From: Pandoraea pneumonica
Lineage (GTDB): Bacteria; Pseudomonadota; Gammaproteobacteria; Burkholderiales; Burkholderiaceae
NCBI RefSeq assembly: GCF_902459645.1
Contig: NZ_CABPSK010000004.1
Coordinates: forward strand, 372,001 to 436,000
Direction of reading: 5' to 3'
Length of the DNA: 64,000 bases
In this document: positions 7,426-17,000 of the stretch, piece by piece
How positions within the stretch are numbered: the stretch's first letter is position 1
Layout: every line of letters starts with the position of its first letter
The notes under the pieces: generated by a model
Database searches by the model: none
What the model was told of the DNA's origin: nothing
The model's input: only the letters and a program-made list of their open reading frames with translations
Program-made: the position numbers and the translations under genes

Positions 7426-8469
7426 ATGAGCAAGGCAGCGGGATGGCTGCGGGGCGCGTTCGCCCTCGCGGTTTGTGGTGCAGCGGCAGGGGCGGCACAA
7501 GCACAATCCAACGTATCGCTTTACGGTCAGGTCGACGCCTGGGTCGGCGCAGTGAAAACACCCGGCGGCGAACGGGCATGGACGCAAGGCGGCGGCGGTA
7601 TGTCCACGTCGTACTGGGGCATGAAGGGTAACGAAGACCTGGGCAACGGCCTCAAGGCCATCTTCGTCCTGGAAGACTTCTTCCTCCCGCAAAGCGGTAA
7701 CTACGGCCGCTTCACCGGCGACAGCTTCTTCTCGCGCAACGCCTACGTCGGCCTTCAGTCAAACACGCTCGGCACCGTCACGATGGGCCGGTTGACCACG
7801 TCGTACTTCGTGTCGACGATTCTGTTCAACCCGTTTATCGACTCCTATACCTTCAGCCCGATGGTGTATCACACGTTCCTCGGCCAAGCCGGTCAAGGCA
7901 TCGTGGGCGATTCCGGGTGGAGCAACGGCGTGATGTACGCCACGCCTGACTATAAGGGCCTGGGCGCCAGCTTCTCGTACGCCTTCGGCAACAAAGCAGG
8001 CGAATCCGGCCAGAACAAGTGGAGCGCCGCCGCCATGTACTTCAATGGCCCGCTCGCTGCCACCGTCGCGTTCCAACAAGTGAAATTCGACGCGGTGCCC
8101 GACGATCAGGCTGGCATCACCGGCTTCCGTAATCAACAAGCCGTGCAAGCCGGTCTTACGTACGACTTCCAGATCGTCAAACTCTACGGTCAGTATCAGT
8201 ACATCAAGAACAACATCACCGGCGGCAACCTGACCTCCAACGGCGGCCAGCTCGGCGTGTCCGTGCCGCTGGGCGGTGGCAACATCATGGCGTCGTGGGC
8301 TTACACCAAGAATTCAGGCGCCAACAACGTGAGCCGCAACACCTGGGCCATCGGCTACGACTACAACCTCTCCAAGCGCACCGATTTGTATGCCGCTTAC
8401 CTCAACGACAAGGTTTCCGGCCTCGAAGTCGGCAATACTTTCGGGGTGGGCATGCGTACCAAGTTCTGA
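7426..8469 (+). CDS. Outer-membrane general porin (Gram-negative porin, OmpC/Omp32-like)
   Basis: A 347-residue porin. It begins with a Sec signal peptide (MSKAAGWLRGAFALAV..., predicted cut after AQA near residue 26). The mature start SNVSLYGQVDAWVG is the standard first beta-strand of beta-proteobacterial trimeric porins, and the chain ends in a C-terminal Phe (MRTKF), the signal for Bam-dependent insertion. Alternating aromatic strands such as YDFQIVKLYGQYQYIK run throughout. Length and layout fit a 16-stranded barrel that passes small hydrophilic solutes. GGAGA lies 7 bases before the ATG. It is monocistronic; a hairpin follows at 8485-8512. Confidence 0.95.
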   Translation: MSKAAGWLRGAFALAVCGAAAGAAQAQSNVSLYGQVDAWVGAVKTPGGERAWTQGGGGMSTSYWGMKGNEDLGNGLKAIFVLEDFFLPQSGNYGRFTGDSFFSRNAYVGLQSNTLGTVTMGRLTTSYFVSTILFNPFIDSYTFSPMVYHTFLGQAGQGIVGDSGWSNGVMYATPDYKGLGASFSYAFGNKAGESGQNKWSAAAMYFNGPLAATVAFQQVKFDAVPDDQAGITGFRNQQAVQAGLTYDFQIVKLYGQYQYIKNNITGGNLTSNGGQLGVSVPLGGGNIMASWAYTKNSGANNVSRNTWAIGYDYNLSKRTDLYAAYLNDKVSGLEVGNTFGVGMRTKF

Positions 8470-8484
8470 CAAACTCGGCAGCAC

Positions 8485-8512
8485 GGCGCGCGCGCAGTAC
8501 AATGCGCGCGCC
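8485..8512 (+). terminator. GC-rich hairpin after the porin gene
   Basis: GGCGCGCGC (8485-8493) pairs with GCGCGCGCC (8504-8512). There is no T-run, so efficiency as an intrinsic terminator is doubtful. The loop contains TACAAT (8497-8502), a possible -10 box for the permease gene that starts at 8560. Confidence 0.4.
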
Positions 8513-8559
8513 CCCGCTGCACACGGACGACGGCATAACAAAGTGAAAAGGAGCGCACG

Positions 8560-9852
8560 TTGCTGACCAAATTCTTCAAACTCGAGGAGCATGGCTCCAA
8601 TGTCAGGACAGAAATGGTGGCAGGTCTCACGACCTTCCTCACCATGTCCTACATCATCTTCGTCAACCCGAACATTCTCGGCACCACCGGCATGGACAAA
8701 AGCGCCGTGTTCGTGGCGACGTGTCTGGCGGCGGCGATTGGCTCGGTGATCATGGCCTTCGTGGCTAACTACCCGATCGGTATGGCCCCGGGGATGGGCC
8801 TGAACGCGTTCTTCGCGTTTACCGTCGTGGGGGCAATGGGCTACACCTGGCAGCAAGCGCTAGGCGCAGTCTTCATCTCAGGGTGTCTGTTCATTATCCT
8901 GACCGTCACCGGCGTTCGATCCTGGCTCATTGCCGGGGTACCCAAATCGCTACGCTGTGCAATTGCCGCTGGTATCGGCCTGTTTCTCGCGATCATCGCG
9001 CTCGGTAACGCTGGCGTCGTCGTGGCCAACCCGGCCACCAAGATCGGTCTGGGCGACCTGCACTCGCCGCAAGCCCTGCTCGCCATCTTCGGCTTCTTCC
9101 TGATTGCTGTTCTCGATGCGCTGCGCGTGCGCGGTGCCATCCTCATCGGCATTCTCGTGGTGACGGTACTCTCGATGGTGCTCGGCCTGAACCAGTTTCA
9201 GGGCGTGTTCGCCATGCCGCCGAGCCTGGCGCCGACGTTCCTCCAACTCGACATTCCGGGTGCCCTGCACGCTGGTTTCGTACACGTGATTCTGGCCTTC
9301 GTGCTGGTTGAAGTGTTCGACGCCACCGGCACGCTGATGGGCGTGGCCAAGCGCGCCGGTCTGCTCGAAGGCACGCATTACAAAGGCCTGGGCCGCGCGC
9401 TGTTCGCCGATTCGATCGCCATCTTCTTCGGCTCGCTGCTGGGCACGAGCAGCACCACGGCTTACGTGGAAAGCGCCTCGGGCGTGCAAGCCGGTGGCCG
9501 TACGGGTCTGACGGCACTGACCATCGCCGGGCTGTTCATTCTGGCGCTGTTCATCGCCCCGCTGGCCGGCTCGGTCCCGGCATATGCAGCGGCTCCGGCC
9601 CTGCTCTACGTCGCCGGTCTGATGCTGCGCGAACTGCTCGACGTGGAATGGGACGACATCACGGAAGCCACCCCGGCTGCCCTGACCGCCCTCGCCATGC
9701 CGTTCACGTACTCGATCGCCACGGGTCTGGCCTTCGGCTTCATCTCCTACGCCGTGCTCAAGCTGTTCACGGGCCGCGCCAAGGAAGTGCACCCGGCCGC
9801 ATGGGTCATCGCCGTGCTGTTCGTGCTGAAGTACGCGTTCTTCCCGGGATAA
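8560..9852 (+). CDS. NCS2/AzgA-type purine permease (adenine/guanine/hypoxanthine)
   Basis: A 430-residue, 13-14-span inner-membrane permease of the AzgA-like branch of NCS2. The opening FKLEEHGSNVRTEMVAGLTTFLTMSYIIFVNP is diagnostic, as are GMGLNAFFAF (~80), the EVFDATGTLMG core motif near residue 250 and LGTSSTTAYVESASGV (~300). The family imports adenine or guanine/hypoxanthine with H+. Translation is set at TTG 8560: AAGGAG lies 6 bases upstream and no ATG or GTG fits the conserved N-terminus. It pairs logically with xdhABC and the deaminase at the other end of the window, although unlinked. Confidence 0.92.
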   Translation: MLTKFFKLEEHGSNVRTEMVAGLTTFLTMSYIIFVNPNILGTTGMDKSAVFVATCLAAAIGSVIMAFVANYPIGMAPGMGLNAFFAFTVVGAMGYTWQQALGAVFISGCLFIILTVTGVRSWLIAGVPKSLRCAIAAGIGLFLAIIALGNAGVVVANPATKIGLGDLHSPQALLAIFGFFLIAVLDALRVRGAILIGILVVTVLSMVLGLNQFQGVFAMPPSLAPTFLQLDIPGALHAGFVHVILAFVLVEVFDATGTLMGVAKRAGLLEGTHYKGLGRALFADSIAIFFGSLLGTSSTTAYVESASGVQAGGRTGLTALTIAGLFILALFIAPLAGSVPAYAAAPALLYVAGLMLRELLDVEWDDITEATPAALTALAMPFTYSIATGLAFGFISYAVLKLFTGRAKEVHPAAWVIAVLFVLKYAFFPG

Positions 9853-9901
9853 CAACCGGCGAGACGGGCAGGCATCGCTGCAACGCCCGCCTCGGAACAA
9901 C

Positions 9902-9941
9902 AAAACGCCCCGCCGGGATCGCATCCGGCGGGGCGTTTTTT
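9902..9941. terminator. Bidirectional rho-independent terminator
   Basis: AAAACGCCCCGCCGG pairs with CCGGCGGGGCGTTTT around an 8-base loop, with T residues on the right and A residues on the left. It separates the convergent permease and GNAT genes and can end both transcripts. Confidence 0.92.
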
Positions 9942-9972
9942 ATCTGCGCAGGCACGGACGATCGACCGTCGA

Positions 9973-10698
9973 TCAGCCCTTCGCCGCCGAAATCAATTCG
10001 GCCAAACTCGCCCGGTGCTCGCCTTCGGCATCGAAGTTCTCCGGCGACAACCAGTGCGCAAAACCGCGGCTGATCGCAGGCCACTCGGCATCCGTGATCG
10101 AAAACCACGCCGTGTCACGGCTGCGGCCACGATAGACGATCGCCTGACGGAAAATGCCCTCGAACGTGAAACCGTATCGCGTGGCCGCCCGGCGCGAAGG
10201 CGCATTCAACGCGTCGCACTTCCACTCGTAGCGGCGATACCCCAGCTCGTCGAACGCACGCTTGAGCAACAAGTACTGCGCCTCTGTGCCCGCCCGCGTG
10301 CGCTTGAGCAGCGGCGAATAGGCCACGTGGCCCACTTCGATCACGCCGTTGGCCGTGTCGATACGCATGAGCGCGAGCGTGCCCACCGCCTTGCCCGTCT
10401 CCAAATCGATCACCGCGTGATGCAACGGGTCGGTGGACGATGCCTGCTTGGTCGCATACGCGTAGTAGGTGTCGAAATCCGGAAACGGCCCCGCCGACAT
10501 GTAAGTCCAGTCGCGCCCGTCGACCGCGCTCGCATAGGCGTCGTACAGATCCTTGGCATGGCGCTCCACATCGATGGGCTCGACGCGGCAGTAACGGCCA
10601 GTGATCGCCGTGCGGGGCGGCTGTGCGCGCGGCGTCCAGTCCGGCACCTGCGGCCCGATGGGTTGATCGTATTCGTTGAACAGCGGTGCTTCAGTCAT
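9973..10698 (-). CDS. GNAT-family N-acetyltransferase (RimJ/RimL-like)
   Basis: A 241-residue cytosolic acetyl-CoA-dependent transferase. It has the RimL-type order: GRYCRVEPID opening strand, VGTLALMRIDTANGVIEVGHVAYSP (motif D/C), RTRAGTEAQYLLLKRAFDELGYRRYEWKCDALN (motif A, then the KCDALN strand) and SRRAATRYGFTFEG (motif B). Substrate is unknown; relatives acetylate ribosomal protein N-termini, amino acids or toxins. ATG 10698 is chosen because GAGAGGA lies 5 bases upstream. It diverges from the MocR gene over a region dense in candidate operators, so MocR may control it. Confidence 0.88.
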   Translation of the reverse strand: MTEAPLFNEYDQPIGPQVPDWTPRAQPPRTAITGRYCRVEPIDVERHAKDLYDAYASAVDGRDWTYMSAGPFPDFDTYYAYATKQASSTDPLHHAVIDLETGKAVGTLALMRIDTANGVIEVGHVAYSPLLKRTRAGTEAQYLLLKRAFDELGYRRYEWKCDALNAPSRRAATRYGFTFEGIFRQAIVYRGRSRDTAWFSITDAEWPAISRGFAHWLSPENFDAEGEHRASLAELISAAKG

Positions 10699-10766
10699 GA
10701 AAGTCCTCTCCGAAAAACGTAATGAGTGCCGTGGACGCAACGGCCATGACACCAAAGTAACGCATC

Positions 10767-10864
10767 GGTGGTACGATAAAAAGCACCAATCAACGGCAAT
10801 CTAATGGTGCCACGATCATTCCCCTCGGAACCGTGGCACTTTTTCGTGGCACTTCTTTGTGGCG
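10767..10864. promoter_or_regulatory. Candidate MocR operator cluster
   Basis: Three direct repeats stand exactly 13 bp apart: GTGGCAC 10833-10839, GTGGCAC 10846-10852 and GTGGCG 10859-10864. The inverted form GTGCCAC is at 10807-10813, and a degenerate GGTGGTAC/GCACCA pair lies at 10767-10787. PdxR/MocR-type regulators are known to bind spaced direct repeats in the divergent region next to their own gene, which fits this position. That these are the binding sites is inference. Confidence 0.5.
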
Positions 10865-10905
10865 AATTCTGGCCACGCACATTCGACGCTACTGCCCCGC
10901 ACGCC

Positions 10906-12564
10906 ATGTCCGCATCCGCCAAGCACGCCAGCGAGTCCGCCCCTCTCACGGGTGATGCTCGCCACGACACCCGCCCCGAGAACGTCGCCGCGCTGTTCGA
11001 CAGCCCACTGAACACCGGCTCGGGACGCGGCCTCTCGCTTCAAAAGCAACTGCTCGCCCGGCTCAAACACGCCATTCTCGAAGGACGCTTGCCTGCGGGG
11101 GCGCGCCTGCCCGCTTCGCGCACGCTCGCCGAAGATCTCGCCGTGTCGCGCAATACGGTGTCGATCGTCTACGACCAATTGGCCGCCGAAGGCTTTATCG
11201 TGCCGCACCGGCTCGGCACACGCGTCGCCCAACTCTCGCTCGACCCGCGCGTTGCCGAAGAAGCGGCCAAACGCGCTCCGATGCGTCACGCTGCGGCGCA
11301 GACTGCCAGCGCGCAGGCTCCCGGCGCGGCCCCATCCATTGCGATTCCGACGCAAGCAGACACCGTCAGCGATGGCGTCGCAGGCCCCTCGCCTGCCGCC
11401 TCGCGGCGCGTGCAACGGTTGCCTTCGACCAGCCATGCCGCGCGCGCGAACGAATCGCCCCTGCCCTTCGTGCCCGGCGTGCCCGCCCTCACCCGATTTC
11501 CAGCGAGCACATGGCGACGCACGCTCGAGCGCGTGATGCGCGAAGCCCAGCCCCGCCACTATCACTATGGCGATCCGCTCGGCGAACCTGCACTGCGCGA
11601 AGCCATCGCGGAACACTTACGCATCTCGCGTGGTGTGCGCTGCGACGCGTCGCAAGTGGTCATCACCGAAGGCGCGCATGAGGCGTTGATCTTGTGCGTT
11701 CGCTTGCTCACCGATCCGGGCGACACGGTGTGGATGGAAGACCCTGGCTATCGCGGTGCGAAAGCCGCCTTTCACGCGAGCGACGTGCGCGTACAAGCCA
11801 TGCGCGTGGACGATGAAGGGATCGTGATTCCGCCGGAGATGTGGGCGCATGCGACACCGCGTCTGGTCTACGTCACGCCGTCGCATCAATATCCCCTCGG
11901 CAGCGTGCTCTCGGCCTCGCGTCGGCTCGACCTCATTGCGCAGGCCCGCCAATACGGCACGTGGATTCTGGAAGACGATTACGACAGCGAATTTCGCCAT
12001 CAAGGAGAGCCCATTGCGGCAATGCAAGGGATGGTGCCCGACGCCCCGGTGGTCTACGTGGGGACGTTCAGCAAGACGATGTTTCCGGCGCTGCGGCTTG
12101 GCTTTTTGATTCTGCCGACACAACTCGCCGCGCAAACGCGCGACGCGCTCGACGAACTGCTTCGCGGCGGCCATCGATTCGAACAACTGGCGCTGGCCGA
12201 TTTCATTCGCAGCGGGCAGTTCGCGCGACACCTCGGTCGCATGCGACGCCTGTATCGCGAGCGGCAAACCGCGCTGCGCGAAGCCCTCGCCGAACATTTC
12301 GATCCGGCCTATGCCGTCATCGGCGAGCGCTGCGGGCTGCATCTCACGGTACGGCTGGACCCCGCCTTTCACGATAAGACGATCGTCGCAACCGCTTTGC
12401 GTGAAGGTATCGGACCGCGCGCGCTTTCAAGCTTTGCCCTCGACCCGCTGCCCGCCGACAACGGCCTCGTCATCGGCTACGGCGATACGGATGCGGCGCG
12501 CATTCCGTCGCTTATCAAGCGGCTGGCGGCCATTGTGGCGGCACAAGGGAAAGTGGGGCGGTGA
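10906..12564 (+). CDS. MocR-type regulator: GntR DNA-binding domain fused to class I aminotransferase fold
   Basis: About 552 residues. The GntR winged helix covers ~residues 36-105 (LSLQKQLLARLKHAILEG ... SRTLAEDLAVSRNTVSIVYDQL). A long Ala/Pro-rich linker follows, then a fold-type I aminotransferase domain with HYHYGDPLGEPALREAIAEHL, EDDYDSEFRH and the PLP lysine in VGTFSKTMFPALRLG. Members such as PdxR and GabR use PLP or its adducts as the signal. The start is uncertain: ATG 10804 and GTG 10846 are in frame but lie inside the candidate operators, so ATG 10906 is given; none has a good ribosome site. It diverges from the GNAT gene. Confidence 0.88.
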   Translation: MSASAKHASESAPLTGDARHDTRPENVAALFDSPLNTGSGRGLSLQKQLLARLKHAILEGRLPAGARLPASRTLAEDLAVSRNTVSIVYDQLAAEGFIVPHRLGTRVAQLSLDPRVAEEAAKRAPMRHAAAQTASAQAPGAAPSIAIPTQADTVSDGVAGPSPAASRRVQRLPSTSHAARANESPLPFVPGVPALTRFPASTWRRTLERVMREAQPRHYHYGDPLGEPALREAIAEHLRISRGVRCDASQVVITEGAHEALILCVRLLTDPGDTVWMEDPGYRGAKAAFHASDVRVQAMRVDDEGIVIPPEMWAHATPRLVYVTPSHQYPLGSVLSASRRLDLIAQARQYGTWILEDDYDSEFRHQGEPIAAMQGMVPDAPVVYVGTFSKTMFPALRLGFLILPTQLAAQTRDALDELLRGGHRFEQLALADFIRSGQFARHLGRMRRLYRERQTALREALAEHFDPAYAVIGERCGLHLTVRLDPAFHDKTIVATALREGIGPRALSSFALDPLPADNGLVIGYGDTDAARIPSLIKRLAAIVAAQGKVGR

Positions 12565-12598
12565 GGCGACAGCGGCAATGCGCCGCTGTGCGAAAAAA

Positions 12599-13834
12599 CT
12601 AGGCGGTCTGCGGTGTTTTCTTGGTGGTGTCGGCAGCCTCGCTGGCCTCACGAACCCGGGCGGCACGCGACATCCAAACGGTGAGCAGCACAGCCGCAAC
12701 GGCGGCAATAGCAGCGCACAGATAGACTTCGGCATAGCCGTAAGCCCCGACGATCAGCCCCGCCACCGGCCCCGTCACGCCAAGCGCCACGTCCAGAAAC
12801 ACCGAGTAGGCACCAAGCGCCGCGCCGCGATTTTGTGCGGGCACCAAGTTGACCGCCGCCACGCCCAACGACGGGAACACCAGCGAAAAGCCAGCCCCCG
12901 AGAGCGCAGCACCCAGCAACGCCGTGAAACCGGTCGGTGCCACGCCGAGCACGATCAGGCCGAAGGCTTCCAGCGCGAACGACGCCATCGCCACGCGATA
13001 CCCGCCGAAGCGCCCGATGCTGCTGCCCAACATCAGACGAACACCCATGAAGCACACGCCGAACGCTGTGAGGGCAAGCGCTGCGTTGTCCCAGTGATGG
13101 CTTGCGTAGTACAGCGTGATGAACGTGGAAATTGCACCGAACCCGATGGAGCCGAGCGCCAGCCCCAAGCCGAACGGCATCACGCGGCCCAGCACTGCAC
13201 GGAAGGCCAGACGTTCGCCATGAATCACCGGCGTAGCGCGCTTGATGCGAGCCAACAGCAACCCGATGACACCGGCCAACGCAATCGCGCCACCCAAGGC
13301 TTCAATACCGTAAGCGTTATCGAGTGCAACGCCCAGCGGCGCACCCAATGCCAGCGCACCATACGTCGCCACACCGTTCCAAGAGATCACCCGCGCGGTG
13401 TTCGACGGGCCCACTTGCCCGATGCCCCACATGATCGCGCCGGTCGACACCCAGCTTTCACCGAAGCCGAGCACCAGCCGCCCAAGAATCAGCGCGACGA
13501 GCGACAACCACGGCAGCCCGGAGAACACGCCGCCAAGCGCCACGAGCAACCCCGATGCACCGCAGGCCACCAAGCCGCACAACACGGTGCGCTTCGGCCC
13601 CCATGCGTCTGCGGTACGCCCCGCGTACGGGCGCGAAAGCAGCGTCGCCAGATACTGCACGCTGATCGCCAACCCGGCGATGACCGAGCTGTAAGCCAAA
13701 TCCACATGCACGAACGACGGCAGCACCGCGAGCGGCAGGCCAATGGTCAGATAGCAGAGGAACGTGAAGAACACGGTCGAGACGATTTGCAGCGTCGTCG
13801 CAAACTGCGTAGGGGTGCGGGCGTCGTTTGACAT
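12599..13834 (-). CDS. MFS transporter, YhhS/YfcJ type (paralogue of 307-1509)
   Basis: A 411-residue, 12-span inner-membrane transporter. It shares with the gene at 307-1509 the opening ...[18 protein letters not shown], the [16 protein letters not shown] loop after TM2, [18 protein letters not shown], a [16 protein letters not shown] segment in TM5 and the ...[17 protein letters not shown] stretch in the second half. The substrate is unknown; family members export sugars or drugs. ATG 13834 is used although no strong ribosome site precedes it; the frame is open 27 codons further without domain content. It is convergent with the MocR gene, 34 bp apart, so regulation by MocR is not implied by position. 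Confidence 0.88.
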   Translation of the reverse strand: MSNDARTPTQFATTLQIVSTVFFTFLCYLTIGLPLAVLPSFVHVDLAYSSVIAGLAISVQYLATLLSRPYAGRTADAWGPKRTVLCGLVACGASGLLVALGGVFSGLPWLSLVALILGRLVLGFGESWVSTGAIMWGIGQVGPSNTARVISWNGVATYGALALGAPLGVALDNAYGIEALGGAIALAGVIGLLLARIKRATPVIHGERLAFRAVLGRVMPFGLGLALGSIGFGAISTFITLYYASHHWDNAALALTAFGVCFMGVRLMLGSSIGRFGGYRVAMASFALEAFGLIVLGVAPTGFTALLGAALSGAGFSLVFPSLGVAAVNLVPAQNRGAALGAYSVFLDVALGVTGPVAGLIVGAYGYAEVYLCAAIAAVAAVLLTVWMSRAARVREASEAADTTKKTPQTA

Positions 13835-14004
13835 TGCGTAGGGAAAGAGGAATCGACGAAACCCCAGAACGAAGCCAGCCGCGCGATGGGCAAGCATTCG
13901 CGCGGCTGAGTTCAATCCTAGGGTTTTCCCGGATGATACGCTGTTTTGCGTCTTTTGTGTAAACGCTTAAAAGGTGACGAGATGTGATGTCTCTATTTTG
14001 CCTA

Positions 14005-14028
14005 CCGTGCCCGGCAGATCGGGCACGG
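14005..14028 (-). terminator. Hairpin downstream of the glutamate dehydrogenase gene
   Basis: CCGTGCCCG (14005-14013) pairs perfectly with CGGGCACGG (14020-14028), 31 bp beyond the stop of the leftward gdh gene. No T-run follows on that strand, so it may protect the mRNA 3' end rather than terminate by itself. Confidence 0.45.
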
Positions 14029-14058
14029 CGTCGGCAATAGACAAGTGATATGACAACC

Positions 14059-17000
14059 TTATCGCCCGACTTCGGCTAAAGATTTGAGACTGACCGAGAG
14101 CATGGCCAAATCGGCATTTCCCGATGCCACTTGATCCGCGAGCACACGGTGGTAGCGAGCGAGTGAATCGGCGTGGGCCTGCTGCCATTCGGCGACGCGG
14201 CTATCCGCCTGCCCCGCCGACGACTTCCCTTCGAGCACGCTCGCCGTCAACCGGCGGCGCAGTGTCGACAACTCTTCGAGCAACGTCGCCCGCGCCAAAC
14301 GCTGCCAGTGCGACTGCACCGGCAACCCAAGCACGCCAGCATGCAGCCAGCCATACCCCAGCGGTTGATCGAGCGCGAAATACACTTGCGCCGCCAATTC
14401 CGGCTCGCACTGACTTGTACTGGCCACTTCCGCAATATCGAGCAGCGCCACGCGTGCACCGATGCCTGCCGCAGTCTGCGCAAGCGCGGGCGGCACGCCT
14501 GCATCGATGAATGCCTGACGCTTAGCGCGGGCCTCATCGGCCGCCTCGCCGCTCACCAGCGAATCAAGCACCGGCAGCAGCGGATCGAGCACCCCGCGCA
14601 AACGCTCCACGGTCTGCGGCACGTCGGTCAACCGGCGGCGCAAGAACCACAGCGTCGCCTGCTCGTGCCACTGCGCCAGTGCCGTGAACAGCGCCGCCTG
14701 TGTTTCGTGAGACACGCGCGCGTCGAGAGCGTCGATTTCCGCCCACAACGCATCCAGCCCGTAGACGCCGCGTGCGGCCAAACTCGCCCGCACCACATCC
14801 ACCGGGTCGGCGCCCGTCTCTTCGCTCAGGTGATGCACGAACGTCACGCCCGCCCGGTTGACGAGCGCATTGGCATGCATCGTCGCCAGAATCTCCCGCT
14901 TGAGCGGATGCCGCGTCATCGCCGCACCGCACCGGCTGGCCAGCGGCGAGGGGAAATACGTCGGCAGGTCTTCCGACACGAACTCGGCATCAGGCAACGT
15001 GCTGGCGAGCAGCATGTCGTAGAGCCACATCTTGCTATAGGCCATCAGCACGGCACGCTCAGGCGACGTGAGGCCCGTACCCGCAGTCCGGCGCGCATCG
15101 AGCGCCTCGTCGTCAGGCAGAAACTCGATCGCGCGGGCCAGCCGCTGCCCGCGTTCGAGATACCGCATGAAGCGTGCATCGCCATCGAGCGCCGCCGCTG
15201 CGCGCAAACGCCCGAGCGACAACGCCTGCGTCTGGAAATAGTTGTCGCGCAGGACCAGCGTGCCGACTTCCTCGGTCATCTCCGCGAGCAACGTATTGCG
15301 TTGCTTGAGCGTCATCTCGCCATCGGTGACCACGATCCCCAGCAAGATCTTGATGTTCACCTCGTGATCGGAACAATCGACGCCTGCCGAGTTGTCGATG
15401 GCATCGGTGTTGATCCGGCCGCCGTGCTGCGCGTATTCGATGCGCCCCAACTGCGTCAGGCCGAGATTCCCGCCTTCGGCCACGACCTTGCACCGCAGAT
15501 CGAGACCATTGACGCGCAGGCCATCGTTGGCCCGGTCGCCAACTTGCGCATGCGTCTCGGTGCTGGCCTTCACGTAGGTGCCGATACCGCCGTTGTAAAG
15601 CAGATCCACCGGTGCCTTGAGCAGCGCGCGCAACAGATCGGTCGGCGCCATTTCGGTCGCCTCTGTCTCGATCAGCGCGCGCACCTCCGGCGACAGCGGA
15701 ATCGCCTTGGCGCTGCGGGGGAAGATCCCACCGCCCGCAGAAATCAACCCAGTGTTGTAGTCCGCCCAACTGGAGCGCGGCAACTGGAACAGCCGCTCAC
15801 GCTCGGCGAATGACGTCGCCGCATCTGGCGACGGGTCGAGAAAGATATGGCGATGATCGAACGCCGCCACGAGATTGATGTGCTTCGAGAGGAGCATGCC
15901 GTTGCCGAACACGTCGCCCGACATATCGCCAATGCCGACCACCGTGAAGTCCTGCGACTGCGTGTCGACACCCATCTCGCTGAAATGCCGTTTGACCGAT
16001 TCCCACGCGCCGCGCGCGGTGATCGCCATCTTTTTGTGGTCGTAACCGACCGACCCGCCCGATGCAAACGCATCGCCCAGCCAGAAGCCGTACTCGGCGG
16101 AAATGGCGTTCGCGTAATCGGAGAAGGTGGCCGTGCCTTTATCGGCGGCCACCACGAGATACGGATCGTCGGCGTCGTATCGCACGGTGTCCGGCGGTGC
16201 GACTAAATTCCCGTCGACATAGTTATCCGTCAGATCGAGCAGGCCGCGCAGGAAGGTCTGATAGCACGCCACGCCTTCGGCCAGAAACGCGTCGCGATCG
16301 CCCGGCGACGGCGGTTGCTTGACGACAAACCCGCCCTTGGAGCCGACCGGCACGATGACCGTGTTCTTCACCATCTGGGCTTTGACGAGCCCCAGCACTT
16401 CCGTGCGGAAGTCCTCGCGCCGGTCGGACCAGCGCAAGCCGCCGCGCGCGACGCGTCCACCGCGCAAGTGCACGCCCTCGACACGCGGCGAATACACCCA
16501 GATTTCGAACATCGGCTTCGGCTCGGGCAAGCCGGGCACCTTCGACGGATCGAACTTGAACGACAGATAAGGCTTCTGGCCCGTGCCGTCGCGCCCTCGT
16601 TGGAAATAGTTGGTGCGCAACGTGGCTTCCAGCACGCCGAGGAACTGCCGCAGAATGCGGTCCTCGTCGAGATTGGGCACGTCTTCAAGCGCCTCGTGAA
16701 TCTTGGCGCGCAGTTGCTCCGATTGGGCGGTGCGCGCCTCGGCAGCGTGCGCCGGGTCGAAACGCGCGAGGAACAACCGTACGAGCATGCCCGCAATCGC
16801 GGGGTTGCCGGTCAGTGCATTCTCGATATAGGCATTGCTAAACGTCGAGCCCACTTGCCGGATGTACTTCGCATATGCGCGCAGGATACGCACCTCGCGC
16901 CACGTCAGCCCGGCTTGCAGTACCAAGCGGTTCAGATCGTCGTTCTCGACATCGCCCGCCCAGATACGCGCGAACGCGTCTTCGAAGCGGGCGCGTGCAT

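Noticed and set aside
14173-15813. 546-codon frame antisense to the glutamate dehydrogenase gene
   Set aside because: High-G+C genes leave long open antisense frames; it is His/Arg/Gln-rich, has no domain, and lies fully inside a clear gene.
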